Shown: one piece after another, positions 1 to 11,800 of the stretch
Numbering within the stretch: the first letter of the stretch is position 1
How the letters are laid out: every line of letters begins with the position of its first letter
Source of the DNA: Auxenochlorella pyrenoidosa
Taxonomy: Eukaryota; Chlorophyta; Trebouxiophyceae; Chlorellales; Chlorellaceae
Length of the DNA stretch: 26,756 nt
Direction of reading: 5' to 3'
NCBI GenBank assembly: GCA_001430745.1
Contig: KQ482051.1
Location: 246,280 to 273,035 of the forward strand
Notes under the pieces: model-generated
Database searches by the model: none
What the model was told of the DNA's origin: nothing
The model's input: the letters and a program-made list of their open reading frames with translations, nothing else
Made by a program: the position numbers and the translations under genes

Positions 1-2321
1 AGGGGTGGGCAAGGCGGGCCGGCGCTCAGCGCAGGTGCCAGGATGCGGGGCAGCTCGCAAGTAGGCACCCTGCACAAGCGATTGACTGCGCACACGTGGA
101 CTGAGCGCCGCCAGAGCAGCTCCCAGCCTTGCCACCTGGACGGCACTACCGCAAGCCCCAGCAGCGGGAGCCAGGCAAGGCCCCAGTTGCAGGCTAGCTG
201 GAGCATTGCGAGGCAGGCAGGCGGGCCGCACCTGGTCTGCCACCAGGGTGTACGAGTCGGCCCAGCGCTGGGACGTCAGGTTGCTGCACAGCGGGTAGAT
301 GGCCACCAGGCTGCAGGCACCAGGCAGGGAAGACAGATGGCAGGCACAGGGCGGGTTTAGGGAAGGCAGGGCGGGGGGGCAGGACGGGCGCAGCCGGGTC
401 CAGCGGGGGCATGCTGGGAGCCTATCTTGGGCAGCCTGCAGGCGTCACGTCGCGGCCCGCCTGGGGCCCCACGCAGCGGGGCTTGCCTGAGCAGCAGCGC
501 CGCCACGATGAACTGCTTGACGCTGGCAAAGTACACGCCCAGGCCTGCAGGCATGGGCGGGGCAAGGGGTTAAGAGGGCACGCATGCATGCTGGGCCAGA
601 AGGACAGGCCGCCAGGGCGGCACCCTCACAAGCAAGTGCTCAACAGGCAGGACTGGTGCCGTCACAGCAAGGTGATGCATCATGATGTTGGACACCAGCA
701 GGGCTGCAGGGGCACCAAGGGTGCCTCCCTCGCCTGTGCAGGCCTCCCCGATGTGCAGCGGCGACGCCCAGAGGCTGAAGGGCCGCGCCGAGGAGGCCAC
801 CGGCACGCCGTACTGGTCGCGGTCCACCCGCCGCAGCTGCCTCGCGTGCCGCCGCCGCAGCGCCGCGGTCCTGCAGCAGCGGCGGCAGCAGGCAAAGCGC
901 TGGGAGGTGCGGGCCAGAGGGCAGGCACAGCTGTGCGCGTTTGGCTGGCAGCTAGCAGAGCCTGGGCAAAGCAGCCTGGACCCGATGCAACCTGCATGTG
1001 CGCGCGCCTGTGCAGTGCATTCCACGCAACATCCTTGCCTGGATGGCCGCGCCCCCGGCTGGCCCGCCCCCGCCGCGCCGCCGCCAGCGCCTCCCGCAGC
1101 CGCGGAGCCGGCGTAAGCTTCCACGTGGAATGCTGCCGATGAGGAGGCCAGGGAAGCCTTGCCAGGCGATGACTTGTCTGTCGGCATGCGGTGCAGTCCG
1201 CGGCCGTCGGCGCCGCTGCCCAGGGCGCCGCTGCCAGGGACCCCCAGCTCAGCTCCGCCATAGATTGCCGCCTCTGCAGGCAGCAGCTGCTGCTGCGAGC
1301 TGGGCCCTCGCAGCATGACAGCCGACGCTGCCGAGGGCGGGCGGAAGGGAGCGTCGGGCCCCTGCTGCTGCGCCGCCGCTGCCGCTGCTGCTCCACCTGC
1401 CGTGGCTGCCATGCCCCCTGCAGGCGCCTCTGAGCTGGCGGCCAGGCTGCTGAGCCAGCTGTCACGGGAACCGGCTGCTGAAGGCGCCGAGGGTGCCTGC
1501 ATGCCGGCCTTCCCTGAGGGCAGGCCTGAGAGGGGGTCGGAGTCTGCGGAGGACTCTGGCTCTGGCATGTGCGGGTTGCGCTGCCAGCCGTAGCGCCCTG
1601 GTGGCAGGGGCTGCTGCGTCGCAGGCGCCGGCGTGTACTGGTCACCCGCGCGCTGCGGCGGCCGCGGCCAGGCAGGCGCTTGCTGCTGCCGCTGCTGCTG
1701 CTGCCAGGGCGGGAGCTGTGGCTGCGGTTGCTGCTGCCCAGCGGTTGCCTGCTGGAAGCGCAGAGGCGAGGCAGCCGCTGCGGGCTGCTGAAAGGGCAGA
1801 GACCTCGCCGCTGGAGGTGGCAAGAATGTTGGGGCCTCAAGTGCTGCTGCAGCAGGGCGAGGGAACTCCCAGGCTGGCGGCGGTGGCGGGCTGGCCGTGG
1901 CGGCACCACCTCTTGCCGCTGGCACGGGGCTGCGACTGGGGCTGCCATGCTGCGAAGCTGGGCCGACTAGGTGCAGGGCCTGGGCCAGCGGGGTGCCTGC
2001 TGTGTCAGACAGCAGAGCAGGTGGCACAGCCGCTCGAATCACCACACTGCTGTCGCTGAGCTCAACATCAAGCCCTTCCTCCTCCCCCTCTGCAATCGCC
2101 TGAGGCACGGCATGCTGCGCCACGCCCTCCCCTGTCCAGCCAAACGCCCGTGCCTCCCAGGCGCGGGGCGCCAGACTGACAGACTGCTCCGAGCTGCCGG
2201 GCAGGCCGCCGCCGGTGCTGCCGCTGCCGGCGCCTCCGGCACCGCTGGCGAGCGCGGTGTGGAAGGGCCCGGCGCTGGCGCCGGATTGTGCTGTAGAATA
2301 GTTTGTATCCCCGCTGCCCAT
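1..2321 (-). CDS. Putative membrane protein with long disordered N-terminus (partial)
   Basis: The ATG is at 2321 and the gene runs off the left edge, so the C-terminus is missing. The first exon (2321 to about 1026, end uncertain) encodes some 430 residues rich in Ala, Pro, Gln and Ser, with no domain I recognise. Later exons fit 716-899, 487-544, 232-310 and 136-197. They give a basic stretch (RRRHARQLRRVDRDQYGVPV), then FSLWASPLH, then a Gly-rich turn leading into a hydrophobic segment (VYFASVKQFIVAALLL, continuing SLVAIYPL) that is probably transmembrane. The intron 311-486 starts with GC: the frame joins as LLLS-LVAIY only if CTCAG|GC is the donor. The layout (cytosolic basic region, Gly-rich turn, YF-x-x-x-K, first membrane helix) vaguely recalls multi-pass channel-like proteins of protists, but I cannot name the family. 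It shares its upstream region with the hydrolase at 2656. Confidence 0.55.
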
Positions 2322-2655
2322 CGCTGCGACCGATGGCTCACTCCATGCTAGCCGCCGGACTCCAACCGCAAGTTGGTTGCTGCTTTACGCCTCCCTCCAG
2401 AGCTGCTGCTGTGGGTCTGCTGGGGATATACTGCCGTTATTGCAGACTCCAAGGCCGTGGGGTGAGCACAACCCTTCCTGCTGCGCCGAGCTGGCAGTGC
2501 ATTTCGGCGATTTGCAAATTTGCGACCCAAACCCATTGATCGTGTTAGCGAAGAGGGCAGAGCATATCAGGGCATATTGTTGATTGGTTTCTGGTTCTTC
2601 ACAACAAGCAGCCTGCCTTTTGCCACCGCTTCGCGATAGGAGAACTGCGATCGGA
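2322..2655. promoter_or_regulatory. Shared upstream region of two divergent genes
   Basis: These 334 bp separate the ATG of the minus-strand membrane protein (2321) from the ATG of the plus-strand hydrolase (2656). The part from about 2490 to 2640 is less GC-rich than the flanking exons. In the hydrolase frame a TGA at 2581-2583 stops any upstream extension, which fixes 2656 as the first usable ATG. I see no clear TATA box or other named motif. A bidirectional promoter is inferred from geometry alone. Confidence 0.5.
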
Positions 2656-5034
2656 ATGGCACCTTTAGATGTCGCAGCAGTCCGCGCAGGCCTGCTGCAG
2701 GCGGTGGCACGCGGGCGGGTGCCGCCAGCAGCGCCGGTCGTGCGGGCGCCGCCTGCTGGCAGCGCGCTGCAGCCTGAAGCAGCTGCCGCCCTGGCGGGGC
2801 TGCAAATCGAGGAACTGCAGCTGTGCTCTGAGATGGAGGAGACGACCAGCAATGGCGGCAGCAGTGGCCGGCAAGCATGGGTGCCGCTGCGACTGGCCAA
2901 GCTGCCGCCGGAACAGGCTTCGCTGCGGCAGGCAGCGCTGCCTGCTGTGCTGCTGCTGCACGCCACAGGTGTGGACAAGGACAGCCTGGCGGCGCAGCAG
3001 GCAGCGTTTGCACGGCGTGGCTACCTTGCGGCCGCGCTGGACTGCAGGCAAGGGCGGGCGCTTCCCACGCCTCTGAATCCTGGGCACCGCGTGACGCTGC
3101 ACCTGGCATGCCCTGTCCGCCACCCTGTAGCCCTGCACACCTAGCCCGCTCGTTCGGACAAGCGCTGTTTCTGCCGCCTTGCCTCTCTTGGCTGGCCGCA
3201 GATATCATGGCGAGCGGGCAGAGCCGGCCTCGGCGGGTGGAGATGGCTACCAGCAAGCCCTTGTGAGGTGGGTGCCCTGGACGGGCCTCAAGCCCACAGG
3301 CCTGGCGGTGTGCCCCTTGCTGCTGGCCTCAGTCACCTGCATCCGCCCCTCGCCTCTCGCCAGCCCGGCTCCCTGGCCCTGCCTCTCGTGCCCCTGGGCG
3401 CAGGGCCTGGCGCGGCAGCGGCGAGCGCCCCTTCCTGCTGGACAATGTGTGGGACATCCTGCGCACCCTCGACTACCTGCAGGCCAGGCGAGCAGGGCAG
3501 GGGGAGGGGTTGCTGGCCTCGCACGCTGCGGTTCGTGTCTGAGCCTGCCTGCTCTGCTTGGCTTGAAGCGGTGGGTGCGTGCCGGACAGGGCCTTGCGCT
3601 CCCCTGTTCTTCCGGCGGGGAATCCGCATCGCTGGCACGGTGCCTGCGCTGTGTCAGAGTCGTTGAAAGGTTGGCATTGTGCTCTGGACTCAAAGCTTGG
3701 CAGCCTCAGCCTCCCTGGCTGGGGAGCCAGTGGCGCACCTGTGATGTTCAGCCCAGCTCATGCTCGGGCACGCCCACCCCGCCTGGCCCCCGGCCTGCAG
3801 GCCAGACGTGGACGCGGCGCGCATCGGCATGACGGGGGTCAGCCTGGGCGGCATGCACACCTGGCTTGCGGCAGCTGCGGACGAGCGGGTGGCGGCAGCG
3901 GCCCCCATGATTGGGGTACAGTATTTTGGGTGCGCTGCTGTACGAAGAATAAGGCTTAAAATCTGCACTTGCTTGCTGCCCCGCCCCTGGCCGTGTCCTC
4001 TGTGGCCGCCAGGTGCTCTGGCCTCTTGCTTTGCCCACCATCCATTGCCCTCCCTGGCCTGGAAGCCGCCCTGCAGGTGGGCGGTGCGGGAGTGCCGGTA
4101 CCACGCCCGCGTGGACTCCATACCCCTTGTCTTCCGGGCAGCCGCCGCCGACCTGGCGCTGCAGCACAGCGCCTCCGCTGCCGCACGCCAGCAGCCGCCC
4201 AGCGGCAGCTGCGGCGGGCAGGTCACGCCAGAGGTGGTGACCGCGGTGTGGAACGTGCTGCTGCCAGGTGGGCGGCCCGCACAGCTGTAATGCAGTCAGG
4301 CATGACAGCATTGCTGGCTCCCTGACTGTGCACCCAAGGCTCCTGCTGGCTGCCTTGAATAGCCATTCCTCCTGTGCTGGCCTGGCAGGATGTTGTTTCC
4401 GATGATGCTGGCAGCACCTGCATGCCTCCCCCCGCTTCACTTGTTGCCGCCCTGCTCGGCCTGCCCGCCTGAGCAGGCATGCTGGAGGCCTGGGACGCGC
4501 CCTACTCGCTGCCGCTGCTGGCGCCCCGCCCGCTGCTCATCGCGAATGGGGAGCTCGACCCGCGCTGCCCCATGCAGGTGGGGGCAGGGTTGCAGTGTGG
4601 CCACGCCCCTGCCTGTGGTCCGCACATGGCTTTCCCCTGACCCAAGGCCACCCTGCTGGGTGGCTGGTAGGTTTGCAGGGGCTGGCTCCTTTGGTCGCTT
4701 GCCAGCACCCAGAAGAGCGCTTCGTCCTCCACAGCAGGGCGTGGAGCTGGCGCTGGAGGCTGCACGGGCGGCCTACTCCAGGCTAGGAGCCCCCGACTCG
4801 CTCCAACTGTATGTGGAGCCGGGCTGCGGGCACGAGTGCACCGAGGGCATGTGGCGGCAGGTGGGGGTGGGTACGGGGTGCACTGCCAGGGAGGGGTGTT
4901 AGGAGGGGCTCGACGCAGGGACCCGCCTGCTGCATGCCACAAGGCCGAGTGGCGCCGACATGCCATTTGCTGCTGCTTCCCTGCAGGTGTTTGCCTTCAT
5001 GGACCGGCACCTACTGCCTGGCCAGCAGGGATAG
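2656..5034 (+). CDS. Alpha/beta hydrolase, plant dienelactone hydrolase-like
   Basis: Eight exons give 377 residues: 2656-3047, 3202-3267, 3404-3487, 3801-3929, 4077-4267, 4477-4577, 4738-4860, 4987-5034. The protein closely follows a plant family of uncharacterised alpha/beta hydrolases: an oxyanion-loop strand LLLHATG (residues 99-105), then DCRYHGERA, PFLLDNVWDILRTLDYL, the nucleophile elbow GVSLGG with Ser195, IGVQ, HARVDSI, and the strand PLLAPRPLLIANGELDPRC with Asp315. His353 lies in GCGHECT. Ser195, Asp315 and His353 form a complete expected triad, so the enzyme should be active; the substrate cannot be told. The first 75 residues are variable and Ala/Pro-rich. Introns 1 (3048-3201) and 3 (3488-3800) start with GC: only those donors restore the family motifs DCRYHGERA and YLQARPDVDAARIG. 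The start is the first ATG after an in-frame TGA at 2581. Convergent with the MYND gene. Confidence 0.9.
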
Positions 5035-5454
5035 CCAGCAGCAGCGATCCTCGAGTGTGGCTTGCCGCTGGTTGTGTGGCAGCTCTGTTCCAAACGAACC
5101 CTTGCCTCATGGCCTTTCAGTGTGATCTTGTGTGCCTCCTGCACAATGGCTGCACATGCACATAATCCAGGAGCAAGGAAAGCGTGGGGAAGTGCTGGAA
5201 GGGTTGCGCTCCATAGTTGATAGCCATAGGTTGTGCACCAGCAGCAGGCGAATGAGAGGTAGGTGCGCTGTCAATGGCGCTGCCTGGGACACATTCCAGC
5301 CTGCATTGGTGCAGCAGAGCCACGTGTGGCATTTTTGGCAAGTGTCTACTGCCGGCCTGAATAGAGGCAGGAGGACAAAGCATGCAAGGAGCGGGTGGAG
5401 CGAGGACAAGTTTGCAGCAGGCTGGCGGATGCTCACCGACAACAGCGCCAGAGG
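5035..5454. other. Convergent 3' flanks of hydrolase and MYND genes
   Basis: No coding signal stands out in these 420 bp between two stop codons facing each other. It should hold the 3' untranslated regions and cleavage sites of both genes. I found no TGTAA motif, the usual green-algal polyadenylation signal, on either strand. Confidence 0.5.
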
Positions 5455-7205
5455 TCATGCAGCGGGATGGCATCCGGCGCGGTGCTGGGGCCAGTGGGCC
5501 TGCTGGCAGGTACGGCTGCAGACAGGGGTTGGATCGGCTGCGTTTTGAGGGCAGATCTGGCAGGGAGCGTGAGCTTGGGGGCAAGCACACCCAATGCAGG
5601 CCCACGCTGTCCTTTGCCGCCCTTGACACACCTGCAGTAGCGCATCTGTTTGCAGCGAGCGCACAGCTGCGTGGCCACAGCTAGGATGCCACAGCTGCCG
5701 CACTTGGCTGCTTGCTTGAGGTGTGGCAGGTCTGGCATGAGGCGCAGCATCAGCTGCGACGCGGCAAAGCTGGCAGCCCCTGCCTGCATCTCCAGCTGCG
5801 CATGCGCTGCCCGCGCTTGACGGCTGGCAGGCACACTGTTCTGTTGAGCCTGCAGCAGGCGAACGTGTGTCCAGCTGTGTTCATGGATGGGCAGAAGCCT
5901 GGAGTGCAGCTGAGCAGAGCTGGCCACCCAGTAGCCTGGCAGCAGGCGCTTGCAGCGCTGCAGCGCCGGCTTGACGAGCGAGAAGGCTTCCAGCACGGCC
6001 TCTGCTGTGTCTAGCCTAATGCCGAGGCTGGCACCATTCCTGGCACCACAGAAAAGCCACTGTCCCGCTAGCATGTTGGCAGTGAGCGCCGCCTGAACCA
6101 TGAGGATGTCGCCGCCCTGCTGCTGCGCCAGTTCAACGCCGCGGAGCAGGCAGTCCAGCCCGCGCTGCTCGCACCCTGGCAGGCCCACCGCCAGATGGTT
6201 CAGTGCGGTGCCTGCCATCAATTGAGCTGTAACGCTGCCTGGCCCCAGCTGCAGCACCTCTGCCATGCTATTGTCCAGCAAGGAAAGCACGTCCTGCATG
6301 GCGCTCTCCACATTGACACCTGCCAACTTTTCACAAGCAAGGCTGAAGGCCGAGAAAGTCACAGCCTGCAGCACCAGCTCCAGGCACGCGCAGGGCAGCC
6401 ACGCCAAGCTGGGCAGAGGGGCGTCGCTGGGCAGCAGCACGCGCTGCGCCTCCTCCAGCCTCTGCAGGCTGAGGCACAGGCCAGCAAAGGAGTCTGCGGC
6501 TGCCAGGAGGTCTGCCAACTCCTGGAGGCAGGCCGCCAGCTGCAGGTTTTGCTCATCCTGCGGCAGGTCATAGCAGTACGTGAGCTGCAGCAGCAGCCCA
6601 GCCAGCCAGACATCACCGCAGCTGGGCATTGGCCGAGGGCTGCACCAGGCCCCGCTGCTGCTGGGCCCCCAGCTGCTGTCGTCGCTGCCATGGCGCGTCC
6701 TGCCGGGCCTGCTGGCACGGCTGCTGCTGCCAGCGGCGGAACCACGTCCAGTACTGCTCCCTGCGCTGTCGCCACGGCAGGGTTGCTGAGCTAGCAGGCC
6801 ACGAACCGCCCCCATGCGCCGTGCCGCCAGGAGTCGAGCCAGCCTGGTACTGTCGCTGCCATCAAGGGGCCGACCCTCTGCTGCCAGGCTGCCCAGAGTG
6901 CTGCCATAGGCATTCAGCATTCTGCGCGCATCGAACAGCAGCACGCCTGGCGGTGCGGGGCACTGGTGGAAGACCTGAAAGAACTTCAGGTGTGCCAGCA
7001 GCACACGCTGCCGCGTGTCGGCACTGTGCAGCGGCAGCGCTGGCGTGCCGTCGGGCTGCAGCGGCAGCAGGCTTGAGAACTGCTCTGGCAGCCGCGCGGC
7101 GGCAAGGAAAGCCGCTACATCTGGGCTGCGCTGGTCGGGAGGGATGGCGGCAGCGCGCGCCAGGCGGCGCTGCAGGAACTCATCGTCCCCTGGCTGGCCC
7201 TGCAT
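5455..7205 (-). CDS. Protein with C-terminal MYND zinc finger
   Basis: Two coding exons, 5632-7205 and 5455-5515, give 544 residues. The last 43 residues form a complete MYND finger with ligands Cys502, Cys505, Cys515, Cys518, Cys524, Cys528, His536 and Cys540 (pattern CGSC, CARC, YCSRTCQQAHW, HRAGC). MYND fingers usually bind proline-rich partners. The roughly 500 residues before it are Ala/Leu-rich, mostly helical-looking, with a Ser/Arg/Gly-rich linker around residues 155-200; no SET or other catalytic domain is visible. The only coding intron (5516-5631) cuts between Cys524 and Cys528. The ATG at 7205 is the first in frame. An open stretch further upstream starts only with TTG and contains a good acceptor at 7231, so it is more likely 5' untranslated, with an intron at 7231-7347. 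Algae carry many such proteins with unknown partners; a scaffold role is inference. Confidence 0.87.
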
Positions 7206-7962
7206 TGCGTGCACCTGTGCGTGCAGTAGTCTGCAGAAAAAAGGCGCAGCCGAGCTGGCCCTGTTGGTCGAGCAGAATGTCACAGCTGCCGACCTGCTCT
7301 GATGCCCTCGCTGCCCTGGGGAGGCAAACAAAGGTTGTGGCGCTCACCTGGGAGCTGGCGAGGGCACCCCTTCGAACGTGAAAGTCAGGCGAACTCAGAT
7401 GAGAGCGTTTGAAGAGAAAGTTTGATATCCGTGCAAAGGACTCAGATCGGGATTCAATGAGGAATCAAAACTGAGCCCGGATGAGGAGATGGCAGCATCT
7501 GCAGCAGGCTGAGCAATGACAGCTGCCGCTTGTTCCCTTCATCTGCATTTCATTTTCTAGGACGTCGTGGAGCTCAAATAACTGCTGCAAGGCCATCGCC
7601 AGGTGTTTGCACCGCATTAAAGCCTCGATACGGCTGCCTCTCATCCTGTCGACGCAGCTGACGCTTCCACAGCCGCTTTGGCTGGCGGCACTCAAGTGAG
7701 CTCCTCATCTGCCGTTCATTGAGTTTCGTGCAAGCTACAATTAAAAAATAGGCTGTAAACACACAATGGGTGCTGCTGAAATGTTGGCAAGGAAAACTAA
7801 GAGGCATCCCGACATGCAGGCCATGCCTCCTCGTCTCCCTTGCTGCCCCACAAGAGCGCACTCGAGAAGCGCTCTGTTGCCTGCTCCTGCCCTACATTAG
7901 AGTCTGGCCAGCCAAGCAGGTACAGCTTGGTCCTGCTGATGGTTGCAGGCAGCCGCTGCAAG
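7206..7962. other. Spacer: MATE 3' flank and MYND 5' leader
   Basis: Both neighbours are on the minus strand. The right part should be the 3' untranslated region of the MATE gene, the left part the promoter and leader of the MYND gene. A likely leader intron spans 7231-7347 (donor CCCAG|GTGAGC, acceptor TTTTTTCTGCAG on the minus strand). The stretch 7380-7770 is clearly AT-richer than the exons and includes an A-rich run near 7741. I see no further gene and no TGTAA motif for the minus-strand MATE transcript. Confidence 0.45.
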
Positions 7963-8828
7963 TCAGGCGTGGGCTTCCCCTGCACCCAGCAGAGGCTCGC
8001 GCAGGCCGTGGCGTGCCGCGGCTGCCGCCGCCTCCCCTTCGTAATTGAAGCGCAGCGCAAAGCACAGCATGAAGAGGGCCATGGCTGAGTTGGCGGCGGC
8101 GGTGCCCCACCACAGGCCCTGCAGGGAGGGTGGGCACCAGCAGGATGGGAGGAACGGCCAGTTTCCACAGAAAGACGGTGGGGTACAGAGGCGCAAGTAG
8201 CAGCAGTGGCGGCAGTGGCAGGAGCAGAACCGAGGAGCACACCAGTGCTGCCGCCTGCACGCTAGGCGGAGCAGCACGGCACAGGAAGGCGCGCAGGCAG
8301 CGACGTCGCGTGGAGGCGAGCCTGCCAGACTGCAGGCTGGAGAGCTGCCCCTGTAAGAGCAGAACACATTGGCAAGCTGGGCTGACCTGCAGCCCCATGC
8401 CCCGCGCGAAAGCCAGGTGGTGCGCCAGCGGGATGGCCAGCGCCCAGTACGACATGATGTTGGTCAGCGCGGCAACCTGCACAGCCCGGCAGGGGAAGGT
8501 GCGGTAGACGGGTCGCCAAGGCGCAGTGACAGGTGCATGCGGGCCTTACGCCCTCTGATAACGCCTTGCCTTTTGCTTGCCCGCGCCTCGGCACAGCGCC
8601 TGCAGCGCCACATTCACGTTGTCGGCCAGCAGCGACAAGGAGAAGACGGGCAACAGCGCAACGGTCGCCTCTATGACCGGCTCCACGTCAGTCAGCAGCC
8701 GCACCCAGCGGTCCTGCAACAAGGGGAGGCGCACCTCAACATGCCGCGCGGTATCAACTTGGAGCTGTGCAGGCAGGAACACCTGCCACTGCGTGCCCAG
8801 CCAACCGCCCTGCCTGGTGCATGTGCCA

Positions 8829-8863
<35 letters not shown>

Positions 8864-11800
8864 GTGGTCCTGCCACCCACCTGCAGCACGTTGAGCATGG
8901 CCACAAAGCCCGCCAGCAGCAGCAGGGCTGCGGCAAAGGAGGACAGGACGGCGCGGCGCGCGGCGGCGGGCAGCCCCGCACCCAGCGAGTTGCTGACGCG
9001 CACGGAGCAGGCGACGGACAGGCCGAAGACCAGCATGAAGCTGTGGGGTGGGGAGGCAGTGGCGGTAAGAGGTGAGCTGCTTGGCACCACAGTAGGGACC
9101 ATGATTGCGGGGCCATGCTCCTACGGCAAGGTCGTCGGCTGTCTTTGAGAAGAGCAGATGCTGGTCGCCTCACGCTCCCTGCCCCACCCCACCCCACCCC
9201 ACCCCACCCCACACACGCACACAACGGAATTGGTGACGCTGCAGATGCCCATGGCAGCCACCGCCAGCTGGGCATCGGCCGTCCACCCAGCCATCAGCAG
9301 CAGAGCCTCAAAGGACCACCACCTGCCAGGGCGGGAGAGAGGTTTGGTTGGCAGTGCACGCCAGCGTGACAGGACCAGGCTAGCCTACGACAAGCCACAG
9401 CACCTCTACCAGCCGCCACCATGTCCACATGACAAAGGCCATGCAGCCGGCTTGCATAGACCATTGATAACATTGGCCATAGTGCCTGTCGCTCTGGCCG
9501 AGTCGCACAACTCGCGGTGCATACAACGAAGTACTAGCAACGGCGCGCAGGCTGCAGCGCTCACTTGCAGCAGATCATGACCACGCTGGGCAGGGCCAGG
9601 CCCAGGTAGTGCGACCAGCCGCGCAGCGCCTCCAGGCTCCACCCGTCCCAGGTGCTGTCGGGCCGGCCGCGGTGCCTGCGACGCAGCACACGCGGGTGCA
9701 GTGCTTCAGGCTGGCATCCAGGTGCGCGCGGGAACCGTCTGTGAGAAGGTGGCTGGATGCGCAGACCGGCTTGAGCAGAGGAGCGCAGCAGGTGGACTTG
9801 AGAAATCTGCAGCATCATGTTGCAGCAGGCAGCAATGCGCCACAAACGAGCACATCGCTGTCGACAGCTGCAGCAACGCTTGTGCGAGCTAAACAGCCGG
9901 CTGCCCAGGCAGTGGCACTGCTTGCCTGATGCAGCGGGCGACAACGCAGCCGCCCAGCATGGCCACGCAGGACAGCTGCAGGGCCACCACCGCTAGAGCG
10001 GCGCCGTCCAGGCCCAGCCCCAGGCGGACAACAAGCAGCCAGTTGTACTGCACGGCGGGCCGGGGGTGGCGGGCTCTAATGGATTGGGAGTGCATGACAC
10101 AGCACACCCTGACCGCGCGAATCAACTGCCCACAGAGCATGTGGCATGTGCATCCGCCATGTGGGCAGGCAGCAGCAGCCCCTCTTCCCCACCAGCGGCG
10201 TGAGGGCAGCGGCCACCAGGGTGACCACCGTGGCGGGTCGCACCATGCCCTGCAGCAGAGAACAGACGAGTGCAAGCAGTTTCAGAATCATAGACCAACC
10301 ATGTCAACAGCCCGTGGCAGTACGCTTTTGCTCAGGAGCACAGCCAGCACTCTCTGGACAGAGCTCTATGTCAGTTCTCACCCTGCAACAGGAGGTGAGC
10401 GCTCTTGTCTGGTCAGTAACACACCTGGACGATGAGCACCCGCTTCAGGGCCTCGAACACACCGATACAGGGCAGGGCGGGCGCCACCAGCGCCATGTAG
10501 CGCGCCGCGGCCGCCGACAGCTGCGCCTCCTGGCCCAGTGCCAGGAACAGGCTCCGGGACCTGCTGGGAAGGGGTGGTGGGGTGGGGTGCGGGGGTGTAG
10601 GGGTTCAGGCATGCCAACCAGCATGCTAGGGGGACTCGCCTCGACAGCAAACACGATGGCTCAGCAGCCTTGCTGCGCTTTTAGAAACCATGTGCCGTCC
10701 TGCTTGTACGATACGCCAGCCAGCTGTGCCCAGGCAGGCACATTGCTTGCACCCACCTGAGCCAGCCCAGGGCGATGGCCCCTCCAAACAGCAGGTTGAC
10801 CAGCACCGCCCGCTGCAGCACCACGCCCACCGCCTTGAAGTTGCGAGCCCCAAAGGCCTGCCTGCAGTTTTGCGCGCACAGTACGCGCCTGTTGAGTGCA
10901 TGTAAGGCCACGCATGGCTGTTGTGCTTGCCTGCCCGCCACGAGACGGCCTGCCTGACTGTGCTCGCTCTCCTTGCAGCCTTCCCTGGCCTGCAGCCAGG
11001 TGAGCCGTCCACTCTCAACCATGCCATGCTGGCCCACGCTGCGCCACGCTGCGCTCACCCCGCCAGCGTGTCGATGGTCCCGCAGAACCCCATCATCACC
11101 GACTGCCCCGTCACGTTGAACATCGAGGCCGCCAGCACCGCCGCCGACAGCTGCAGGCCGCCCAGGCGGCCCACAAAGGACACCCCCACGGCGTTGATGC
11201 AGAAGCCCGCCAGGTTGGCCACCTGCGGGCCTCGTGGAGGGAGTGGACGAGGCAGGGGGGCAGCCAGGGCACAGCAGGCTGCTCAGACGGGAGGCACCCT
11301 GGCTCTGCAGCGATGTCCCTGCTCAGGCCCTGGATCGGAAGGCTTGCATCCGCTGGCCCGGCCTTAGCAGGCATGCTGCCGTGGAGATGCCCACCTCTGC
11401 CTTGCTCCCCCCTGCTCCAGGAAGCAGCACAAAAACGCAATCACACAAAATCGGTCTCTGAGTGTTGCAACACAGCAGCCAGCAGGAAACTCACCGCGAG
11501 CGGCAGCGCTAGCAGAAGCACACGCAGCGCCTCCTCCTTCCATGCCACCCAGCCGCCCTCTGCCTCTGCTGCCTTCAGGGAAGCCGCCTCCCCGGGCAGC
11601 AGGCTGATGGTTCGGTGCAGCGCCGACAGGGCCTGCTCCTCTGCCGCCAGGCCGGGCAGGGAGGGCAGGGTGGCCCCTGTGCCCAGCGTGGCAGCCTGCC
11701 GCATGGAGGCCAGGAATGGCAGGGCCGCCGAGAAGGCGGCAGCAATGGCAGGGGCATCCATGCCGTCCTCCCAGGCCTGCTCGGCTGCCATGCGCCGGCT

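Noticed and set aside
680..1948. 422-codon open frame on the minus strand
   Set aside because: It overlaps the N-terminal exon of the membrane protein in another frame and is Arg/Ser/Ala-rich without motifs, typical of a GC-rich shadow frame.
9182..9211. CCCCA repeat as a telomere-like tract
   Set aside because: Green-algal telomeres are usually TTTAGGG or TTTTAGGG types; this pentamer lies inside an intron with genes on both sides.
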